From: Hyphomicrobiales bacterium
Lineage (GTDB): Bacteria > Pseudomonadota > Alphaproteobacteria > Rhizobiales > S144-23
Length of the DNA: 10,946 nt
Reading direction: 5' to 3'
Assembly: GCA_015494375.1 (NCBI GenBank)
Contig: WGBL01000147.1
Coordinates: 1-10,946, forward strand
This document shows, piece by piece, positions 1 to 7,200 of this stretch. Below the pieces are notes generated by a model that was not told the DNA's origin, did no database searches, and saw only the letters and a program-made list of their open reading frames with translations. Made by a program: the position numbers and the translations under genes. Position 1 is the stretch's first letter. Every line of letters starts with the position of its first letter.

Positions 1-1
1 C

Positions 2-628
2 AAGGGCAAGCACCTGACCAAATGGGGCAAGGCCGCCCAGCTCGACTTCTCGGCCGAGCTCGCCAAGGCCAAGGCATCGGGTGCTGAGGCCATTTTCGTC
101 TTCTATCCCGGCAAGGCGGGCGGCGCCTTCATCAAGCAGTATCAGCAGGCGGGCCTTGAAGGGAAAATGCCGCTCTATACCGTCTTCACGATCGATGCAA
201 TCGCCCTTCCCAAGCTTCAGAAGGCGGGCTTCAAGGGCGTGCTCGGCAGCCAGATGACGCAATTTTGGTCGCCTGATCTCGACACGCCGCAAAACAAGAA
301 ATTCGTCTCCGCCTTCAAGAAGAAGTACGGCCGCTATCCGTCGTTCTATGCCGCCCAGTCCTATGACACCATGTTCCTGATCAAGAGCGCGGTCGAGGCC
401 GTGGGCGGCGACCTTTCAAAGAAGGACGAGATGCGCGCCGCCATGAAGGCCGCCAATTTCCCCTCGGTCCGCGGCAAGTTCACCTATGGCAACAACCACT
501 TCCCCATCCAGAATTTCTACCTGCGCGAAGTGGTCGAGGATGCCGACGGCGTCTGGACGACGCGGATCGTCAAGACGGTCTACGAGAACCACCAGGATCC
601 TTACGCCAAGGAGTGCAAACTGAAATAG
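2..628 (+). CDS. ABC transporter substrate-binding protein, LIV/HAAT type (5' end missing)
   Basis: This is the C-terminal 208 residues of a periplasmic type-I solute-binding protein (Peripla_BP_6/LivK-like), open from base 2, so its start and signal peptide lie outside the window. Visible family traits are a stretch like AKASGAEAIFVFYPGKAGGAF (the loop after an AELAKAKASGA helix), then QYQQAGL, a YPSFYAAQSYDTMFLI helix typical of the second lobe, and a late VRGKFTYG-NNHFPIQNFYL segment that family members use to close the fold. It would capture a ligand in the periplasm and hand it to the permeases encoded just downstream. Binding-site residues are partly missing, so the ligand (branched-chain amino acid, amide, urea or aromatic acid) cannot be assigned. 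It ends in TAG, 111 bases before the first permease gene. Confidence 0.9.
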   Translation, partial: KGKHLTKWGKAAQLDFSAELAKAKASGAEAIFVFYPGKAGGAFIKQYQQAGLEGKMPLYTVFTIDAIALPKLQKAGFKGVLGSQMTQFWSPDLDTPQNKKFVSAFKKKYGRYPSFYAAQSYDTMFLIKSAVEAVGGDLSKKDEMRAAMKAANFPSVRGKFTYGNNHFPIQNFYLREVVEDADGVWTTRIVKTVYENHQDPYAKECKLK

Positions 629-690
629 CCGAGTAGGCGAGCGGTCTGCGCGTGCTTCCTTTTCTCGCCTTCGCATAGACGAGTAGAGAG

Positions 691-711
691 GGGCTCGCCG
701 GAAGGCCGCCC
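691..711 (+). other. Small hairpin in the gap between binding-protein and permease genes
   Basis: In the 111-base gap (629-739), GGGC (691-694) pairs with GCCC (708-711) and GCC (697-699) with GGC (704-706). These enclose a GGAA loop of the GNRA class, with a TC/C internal mismatch. Stem-loops after binding-protein genes commonly protect the upstream mRNA or partly terminate transcription, which gives an excess of binding protein over permease. That role is inferred here. The stem is short and the following TTCTTC is only weakly U-rich. The rest of the gap shows no clear promoter. Confidence 0.3.
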
Positions 712-739
712 TTCTTCAACCCCTGCCATTTCAGGCGCC

Positions 740-1663
740 ATGGACACCACGCTGCTTTTCGTCCAGTTCCTCAATGGCCTGCAGCTCGGCGTGCTCCTCT
801 TTCTGCTTGCGGCGGGCCTCTCGCTCACATTCGGGATCATGGACCTCGTCAATCTGGCCCATGGCTCGTTCTATATGGTGGGCGCCTTCCTCTGTGCCAC
901 GCTGACTTACTGGACCGGCTCGTATATCTGGGCGCTTCTGCTGGCGGTGCCCTTGACCGCGCTTGTGGGGCTCCTCACCGAACTCCTCGTCATCCGCGAG
1001 CTCTATACCCGCGACCACCTCGAGCAGGTACTCGCGACCTTCGGGCTCATCCTCTGCTTTGATGCACTTGTGCAGATGATCTGGGGCTCGGAGGGCATTG
1101 CCGTGCCCCTGCCCGCCTGGCTCGATGGTCGTGTTGCGCTCATCGGGAGCATCGAGGTGCCGACTTTTCGTCTGCTGATCATCGGGGCGGGGCTCGCCAT
1201 TGCCGCAGGGCTCTATGGGCTCGTCAATCACACCCGGCTTGGCATGCTCATTCGCGCGGGTGCCTCCAACCGCACCATGGTTGCCGCCCACGGCATCAAC
1301 ATCCGCCTGCTTTTCAGTGCCGTTTTCGCCCTGGGGGCGGCGCTCGCCGGGCTTGCGGGCATGCTCATTGCGCCCATCACAGAAGCCTCGATCGGCATGG
1401 GCAACCAGATCATCATCACCGCCTTTGTGGTGATCGTCGTGGGCGGCGTGGGCTCAATGAAAGGCGCCTTTGTCTCTGCGCTGCTTATCGGCCTCATCGA
1501 CACCCTCGGGCGCTCCTATCTGGATACCATCTTCAAGCTCTTCATGAGCACCAAGGCGGCCGAGACGGCGGCGCCCGCACTTTCGGCCATGCTCATCTAT
1601 ATCCTGATGGCCGTCGTTCTGGCGTTGAGGCCCCAGGGGCTCTTTCCGGCCAAGGTGCGCTGA
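740..1663 (+). CDS. livH: LIV/HAAT-family ABC transporter permease, LivH-like
   Basis: This 307-residue inner-membrane protein is the size of LivH. The N-terminus has the family pattern: a first helix (FLNGLQLGVLLFLLAAGLSL), then FGIMDLVNLAHGSFYMVGAF, which matches the INFAHG region of LivH. The ATPase-contacting EAA-like loop lies at about 166-187 (RLGMLIRAGASNRTMVAAHG), and VVGGVGSMKGAF (about 234-244) is another family hallmark. About eight hydrophobic segments are visible. With the LivM-like partner it should form the transmembrane channel. ATG 740 is chosen because it opens directly into the first helix. Its Shine-Dalgarno is weak (CAGG, 732-735). The gene is followed after 3 bases by the second permease. 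The name reflects position and family, not a proven substrate. Confidence 0.9.
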   Translation: MDTTLLFVQFLNGLQLGVLLFLLAAGLSLTFGIMDLVNLAHGSFYMVGAFLCATLTYWTGSYIWALLLAVPLTALVGLLTELLVIRELYTRDHLEQVLATFGLILCFDALVQMIWGSEGIAVPLPAWLDGRVALIGSIEVPTFRLLIIGAGLAIAAGLYGLVNHTRLGMLIRAGASNRTMVAAHGINIRLLFSAVFALGAALAGLAGMLIAPITEASIGMGNQIIITAFVVIVVGGVGSMKGAFVSALLIGLIDTLGRSYLDTIFKLFMSTKAAETAAPALSAMLIYILMAVVLALRPQGLFPAKVR

Positions 1664-1666
1664 GCC

Positions 1667-2683
1667 ATGTTGCGGCCCGCCTCAGCACACAAAACCGCAG
1701 CGCTTGGGCTCACACCAAGGCTCGGCGCCCGCGGCTGGCTCAGCGTGGGCCTTCTTGCCTTGATTGGCGGCGGCGGCGTTGTCGCCCACTTTGCGGGCGC
1801 GCCCTTCTATGTCGATCTCGCCACCCGCCTCGTCTGTCTTGCCATCGCCGCCACGAGTCTCAACCTGATCCTCGGCTATGGCGGACTCTTATCCTTTGGC
1901 CATGCGGTGTTCATCGGCATCGGCGCCTATGCCGTCGGCATCCCCTCCTATCACGCCACCTATGGCGATTGGCAGGCCATCGCGAGCTACAACGGCTTTT
2001 TCCACCTCGCGCTTGCCATGGGCCTCTCGGGGCTCTTTGCTCTTGTCACAGGCGCCATCAGCCTGCGCACCAGGGGCGTGCACTTCATCATGATCACCAT
2101 GGCCTTTGCGCAAATGATGTTCTTTTTCTTCGTCTCACTCGAGGCCTATGGCGGCGACGACGGCCTCACCATTGACGTTCGCTCAGAGCTCGGCCCTCTT
2201 TCGCTCGACGATCCCCTGCAGATGTTCCTCCTCGCCTTTGGTGTCTTGCTCGCCACGCTCTGGCTGGTCGACCGCCTGGTCCATTCCCGCTTCGGGCTCG
2301 TACTCCAGGGCGCCAAGGACAACGACGAGCGCATGCGCATGATCGGCTTCAACACCTATGTCTTTCGCCTTGTGGCCTATGTGATTGCGGGCGCGCTCTG
2401 CGGCCTTGCAGGCGCGCTTTTGGGCAATTTCACCGCCTTCGTCTCGCCCGACATGCTCGATTGGACCCGCTCGGGCGAGCTCATGTTCATGGTCATTCTG
2501 GGTGGTGCGGGCACCCTTCTGGGGCCCATTCTCGGAGCGACGATCTTCGTTGTTCTTGAGGAGCTGCTCTCGGGCCTTACCATCTATTGGCATTTGCCAT
2601 TCGGTGCTCTCTTGATCCTTTCGGTTCTTTTTGCCCGTGGTGGGCTTATGGCGTTCGTGGGAAGGCTCGGCGGCAATGACTGA
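1667..2683 (+). CDS. livM: LIV/HAAT-family ABC transporter permease, LivM-like
   Basis: This 338-residue inner-membrane protein is the second channel half. After a 20-residue cytoplasmic start come hydrophobic segments and the LivM hallmarks: LNLILGYGGLLSFGHAVFIG (about 65-84), SLRTRGVHFIMITMAFAQM (about 132-150), GGDDGLT (162-168) and the ATPase-contact loop SRFGLVLQGAKDNDERMRMI (about 207-226). ATG 1667 follows the previous stop by 3 bases and has AAGGTG at 1652-1657, 9 bases upstream, within the end of the preceding gene. The 3' end overlaps the ATPase gene by 8 bases, pointing to co-translation. Length is slightly above that of many LivM proteins outside E. coli but unremarkable. Confidence 0.9.
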   Translation: MLRPASAHKTAALGLTPRLGARGWLSVGLLALIGGGGVVAHFAGAPFYVDLATRLVCLAIAATSLNLILGYGGLLSFGHAVFIGIGAYAVGIPSYHATYGDWQAIASYNGFFHLALAMGLSGLFALVTGAISLRTRGVHFIMITMAFAQMMFFFFVSLEAYGGDDGLTIDVRSELGPLSLDDPLQMFLLAFGVLLATLWLVDRLVHSRFGLVLQGAKDNDERMRMIGFNTYVFRLVAYVIAGALCGLAGALLGNFTAFVSPDMLDWTRSGELMFMVILGGAGTLLGPILGATIFVVLEELLSGLTIYWHLPFGALLILSVLFARGGLMAFVGRLGGND

Positions 2684-3422
2684 AAGCCTGCTCAAGACGG
2701 TCGATCTCTCAAAGAGCTTCGGCGGCATCGAGGCCACACGCAACATCAATCTCGAGGTTCGCCCGCTCGAGACCCACGCCATCATCGGCCCCAACGGCGC
2801 CGGCAAGACGACACTCGTCTCCCAACTCTCGGGCACGCTTCTACCCGATCGCGGGGCCATCTATTTTGCCGGGCAAGAAATCACACGCCTCTCCCCCCAC
2901 AGGCGGGCGGCGCTCGGCCTTGCGCGCTCCTTTCAAATCACGAGCCTGCTAATGTCGATGACGGTGCTCGACAATGTCGCGCTCGCCATCCAGGCCCACG
3001 ACGGCCATTCGTTTCGCTTTTTTGCCCGCGCCCGCACCGAGCCCGGGCTGCGCCGGCGCGCGCAAGAGGTGCTCGCCCGGTTCGATCTCGCCCAGCGCGC
3101 CCACGCCAAAGTGGCAACGCTTTCCCATGGTGAGCGACGCCAGGTCGAGATCGCGGTGGCCGTGGCAACGGGCGCCCGCCTTTTGCTGCTCGATGAGCCG
3201 ATGGCGGGCATGGGGCGCGAGGAGAGCAGGCGCATTGTTGCGCTTCTCGAGGGGCTCAAGGCATCGAAAACCATGCTTCTCATCGAGCACGACATGGATG
3301 TGGTTTTTGCCCTCGCCGATCGCATCTCTGTGCTTGTCGACGGCGCACTCATTGCCACCGGGACGCCTGAGGAGATTCGCGCCAACGGAACGGTTCGGCG
3401 GGCTTATCTTGGAGAGATGTGA
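2676..3422 (+). CDS. livG: ABC transporter ATP-binding protein, LivG-like
   Basis: This 248-residue cytoplasmic ATPase energises the transporter. All nucleotide-binding motifs are present: Walker A GPNGAGKT at 38-45, Q-loop Gln87 in GLARSFQITS, signature LSHGERRQ at 149-156, Walker B LLLLDEP at 169-175 (Asp173, Glu174) and the switch His205 in LLIEHDMDVV. The signature has LSHG, a common variant of LSGG in this subfamily. ATG 2676 is preferred over an upstream in-frame TTG at 2631 because it gives the normal start (MTESLLKTVDLSKSFGG) and has GGGAAGG upstream at about 2659-2665. It overlaps the permease gene by 8 bases, and its stop abuts the second ATPase gene. Confidence 0.92.
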   Translation: MTESLLKTVDLSKSFGGIEATRNINLEVRPLETHAIIGPNGAGKTTLVSQLSGTLLPDRGAIYFAGQEITRLSPHRRAALGLARSFQITSLLMSMTVLDNVALAIQAHDGHSFRFFARARTEPGLRRRAQEVLARFDLAQRAHAKVATLSHGERRQVEIAVAVATGARLLLLDEPMAGMGREESRRIVALLEGLKASKTMLLIEHDMDVVFALADRISVLVDGALIATGTPEEIRANGTVRRAYLGEM

Positions 3423-3424
3423 GC

Positions 3425-4126
3425 ATGCTCGCGGTTGAAGGGCTCACCAGCCATTATGCCACGGGCCAAGTGCTCTTTGGCATCGACCTCAAGGTGGCGG
3501 CCGGGGAGGTCGTTGCGCTCTTGGGGCGCAACGGCATGGGCAAAACGACCACGCTGCATGCCATCATGGGGATTGTTGCGCCGAGCGGCGGCCGTATCCG
3601 CTTCCGGGGCCGCGACATCGGCGGGCTCGCCTCCTATCGGATTGCCAAACTGGGGCTGGGGCTGGTGCCCGAAGGGCGGCAGGTGTTCCCCAATCTCACC
3701 GTTCTTGAGAACCTCATCGCCACCGCAAGCAACCACCAAGGCCACCGAGAGCCCTGGACGGTCGAGCGCATCTTTGCGTTGTTTCCCGAACTCGCCGAGC
3801 GCCGCAAGGTCATGGGCAATCTGCTGTCGGGTGGCGAGCAGCAGATGCTCGCCATCGGCCGCACACTCATGACCAACCCGAGCCTGCTTATGCTTGACGA
3901 GGCCACCGAGGGGTTGGCGCCGCTCATCCGCGAAAAGATATGGCAGGCGTTGAAGACGATCCGCCAGAACGGCTTGGCCATCCTGCTGGTCGACAAGAAC
4001 CTCAAGGATCTGCTGGCGCTCGCCGATCGTCATTACATCGTCGAGAAAGGGTGCATCGTTTGGTCCGGCACCTCTGAGGCGCTCGCCGCGCAAGAGGAGG
4101 TGCAACACCGCTACCTGGGGGTGTGA
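3425..4126 (+). CDS. livF: ABC transporter ATP-binding protein, LivF-like
   Basis: This 233-residue cytoplasmic ATPase should pair with the LivG-like subunit. Motifs are Walker A GRNGMGKT at 34-41, Q-loop Gln86 in VPEGRQVFPN, signature LSGGEQQ at 134-140 and Walker B LLMLDEA at 154-160. The E-A-T-E-G after Walker B and V-P-E-G before the Q-loop are LivF traits. At the switch position it reads LLVDKN (187-192), where E. coli LivF has LVEQN; neither carries the usual histidine. Two starts are possible: GTG 3419, overlapping livG by 4 bases, or ATG 3425. GGAGAG (3411-3416) is 8 bases before ATG 3425 but only 2 before GTG 3419, so ATG is used. This is the last gene of the operon. Confidence 0.9.
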   Translation: MLAVEGLTSHYATGQVLFGIDLKVAAGEVVALLGRNGMGKTTTLHAIMGIVAPSGGRIRFRGRDIGGLASYRIAKLGLGLVPEGRQVFPNLTVLENLIATASNHQGHREPWTVERIFALFPELAERRKVMGNLLSGGEQQMLAIGRTLMTNPSLLMLDEATEGLAPLIREKIWQALKTIRQNGLAILLVDKNLKDLLALADRHYIVEKGCIVWSGTSEALAAQEEVQHRYLGV

Positions 4127-4184
4127 GCGCGCTCTGTTTTCCCATACGTGCTTCGGGCCGACGTACAGACGGCGTGCAAAAGAA

Positions 4185-4210
4185 GGGCGGGCCCTTTCGG
4201 GGGCCCGCCC
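4185..4210. terminator. Intrinsic terminator between convergent genes
   Basis: GGGCGGGCCC (4185-4194) and GGGCCCGCCC (4201-4210) form a perfect 10-bp GC stem with a TTTCGG loop. Read on the minus strand, the stem is followed by TTCTTTTG, a reasonable U-tract for the large minus-strand gene ending at 4253. Read on the plus strand, after the liv operon, it is followed by CGGCATTCTC, a poor tract. It is therefore best called a terminator for the minus-strand gene that may also slow plus-strand transcription. The remaining bases between 4127 and 4252 show nothing else. Confidence 0.7.
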
Positions 4211-4252
4211 CGGCATTCTCGGCAAGTGTTCTCAGATTGCCTTTGCGTCAGA

Positions 4253-7200
4253 CTAGCGAACGATGGTTGTCTGACCGTTCCGGCGAAGCCGCAAGTTCGG
4301 GTTGATCCGCGGCGTTGGCCGTATGCACTTGCCTCTCACCCGACGCCAACCCTTCGGACATGCCTTGGGCTTGGGACGGAGCACGATAGGCCGGCACTTG
4401 CCGTTGATCCGCCGCCAGCCCTTGGGGCATGCCTTGGGCCTCGGCTTGGGCTTCACCTTCGGCGGGTTGCGAAGCACGGGCGGCCGGCACTTGCCGTTGA
4501 TCCGCCGCCAGCCCTTGGGACATGCCTTGGGCTTGGGCTTGGGCTGCAGCTTCGGCGGATTGCGAAGCACGGGCGGCCGGCACTTGCCACCAACCTTGCG
4601 CCAGCCCTTCGGGCAACGTTTCGGCAACTTGATGACGGGCGGCTTGCACCGGCCACCAATCTTGCGCCAACCCTTGGGGCAAGGCTTGGCAAAGCACTGG
4701 TTGCCATCCGCCACATACCCCACGGGGCAGCACGTCCCATTGCTCTTGCGCCGTGATTTCGGGCAAGTCACGGGCGGATTGAAGACCGGTGGTTGGCACT
4801 TGCCCTTGACCCGCTTCCAGCCCTTCGGGCAAGGAATGGTAATCGGCATGCACTTGCCGGCCACCCGGGCATAGCCCTTGGGGCAAGGCTTAGCGAAGCA
4901 CTGGTTGCCATCCGCCACATACCCCACGGGGCAACACGTCCCGTTGCTCTTGCGCCGCTCGCGTGGGCAACTGGGGATGTTTGGCTCACAGCGCCCATTG
5001 ACCAGCCGCTTGTCCTCGGGGCAGACGCAGCGCCAGCGCGGCGGGTGGGTCTTGAGCAAAATGAGCTTGCCACCGACACAAGGGGGCTTGGGTGGCGTGA
5101 TGGGCGGCTTCGCGCAATAGATCGTCTTGCCGAACCGTGTCACCTTGCGCCAGGTCCAGCCCTGCGGGATCTGGCTCTTCTTGGTGAACTTGGTCTCATC
5201 CGGACGGCACTTGGGCCGCGGATAGACGATCGGCGGCTTCGCGCAATAGATTGTCTTGCCGAACCGCGTCACCTTGCGCCAGCTCCAGCCCTGCGGGATC
5301 TGGCTCTTCTTGGTGAACTTCGTCTCATCCGGACGACACTTTGGCCCGCTTAGGGGCGTCTTAATCAGCGGCGTCGCGCAATAGATTGTCTTGCCGCCTT
5401 TCGTCACCTTGCGCCAGGTCCAAAACGGCGGAATCTGGCTCTTCTCGGTGAACGTCTTCTCATGCGGAAGGCACTTCGGCCCCACAGGCGGCGGCGTCTT
5501 CTTGGGCGCCATACACATGAGGCTCCATTTGCTGCCATCGGGATTGATGCCATCAATGGCAATCACGATGTAGCCTGGCGGTGCGCCACCTGGCGGAACC
5601 TCGGTCCAGCCGGCCGGACACTTGGGCTCATAGAGCACAACCTCGAATGGCGCACAGGCTTCATTCGCTCCGGGCGCCTCGGGATCATCCGCATGCTCGG
5701 GCTTGCCGAGACTGACGCAGTTCTCCATCTCACCATACTTGCCGAGCGGCACGATGATGCTGATGCCGAGAAGCTCGGTATCACCCGGGTTCATGGTGAC
5801 GCCAGGCGGATCGGGCAGCGTGCATTCGACGGGCGGTCCGCCGACACAGGCCCAACCGGGCGTGGTGGCACCCCAAATGCCGCCGAAGACGGTCCCAGGA
5901 GGAATGTTCTCGACGACATGCAGCGCACCCGTATAAGGCACTGGCCCAACGTTGGTGATCGCAATCACGAAGTAGCAGCGGTATTGGCCACCCTCGTAAA
6001 GACACTCGTAGAAGGTCTTCTCAAGCTCGAGGTCCGGCCGCGGCAACTCCGACTCGTCGCAATCCTCGTTGTTGCCATGGGGGTCTTCCGGACGGGTGGG
6101 GCCCGTCGGATCGGCGCCATGGCGTTCATCGTCGAGGATGACGCAGTTGCGAATGGGCTTTGTGCTGTCAGCGGGCGTCACGCGCACCGTGAGCTCGAGC
6201 GTCTCGGACTCGCCCGGAAGCAAGGTCTCGACATTTGCCGACTGGCAGTCAATCGCCTTACCCACGCCACCAGGTTGCGCGCAATTCCACGGGATTGAGC
6301 CACCTGGCGGCGGGACGAACTCACCCGTCGGCGGTGGATTGTCGATGACGCTCAGGTGGCCGACGAAATTGGCGCCGCCCATGTTGGTGACGACAATCGT
6401 ATACTGGCACAGATACGCCCCAGCCGTGACGGGATCCTCGACGCATTTGCCCGCGATCTTCTCGAGATCGAGATCGGGCGTCTCGGGCCACCAATCGGGC
6501 TCCTCCCAACCTTCGGGCGGCGCCCAATCAGGGATCGGGAACCAGCCGGGGAAGCTTTCGGCGCGCCCGCCCGCGCAATTGCGATAAACCTCGACATCGC
6601 CCACATGGCCGGCCTTCTCGGGATCGCCATAGGCGCCGTCATAGTCGAGGAACCAGGCGGCCCATGGCGGCACGTTGAAGGGACGCACCAGCGAGAGCTT
6701 GTTGCCCTGGAGGCCATGGACGACCATCTCGCCACCGGGCGTGAGGCGGTCGGCAAGCTCGGGATTGTCGCGGAGCGCATCGCCCGTGCTCCAGAGCGTG
6801 GCATCGCAGGCAAGGCCGACGCCGCCCGAAGCATTCTTGTGGTCGACCGGAAAGCCGATGGCGTACTCATCGGGCTCTTGAACCCAGTTGCCGTCCTTGT
6901 CGCGGCGATAGCGCAGCACGCGGCTGAACCTCGGCGTGTGATACTGGGTGTAGTCGAAACTGCCGAGGATGCCACCGCGCTGGGCCAGGATCATGCGGCC
7001 GCTTGGCGTAAACAGCATGTCAGAGACGGGAAAACCGCCCGGCACCGTCTCGACCTCGATGCGGACGTCGCCCGTGGGCGCACCGTCGGCGCCGATCGCC
7101 ACCGACCAGATCTGAGGGCCGTCAGCGACGGCGTAATAGAGCCGGCCGCCAAAGTAGGCCAGCCCCCAGACCCGGCGCTCGCTCGCCGCCAGGCCCCAGG

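Noticed and set aside
2183..2860. 225-codon minus-strand frame opposite livM
   Set aside because: Antisense to clear LivM and LivG motifs; charged, low-order sequence typical of shadows.
4148..4874. Overlapping plus-strand frames of 190-202 codons with His/Leu/Gly/Arg repeats
   Set aside because: The repeats are mirror images of the CPKGW module array on the minus strand. No ribosome site and no recognisable fold.
4325..5479. Possible CRISPR array or transposon repeats
   Set aside because: The repeats are in frame, code for conserved cysteine modules, and vary in unit length; there are no constant repeats with unique spacers and no cas genes.
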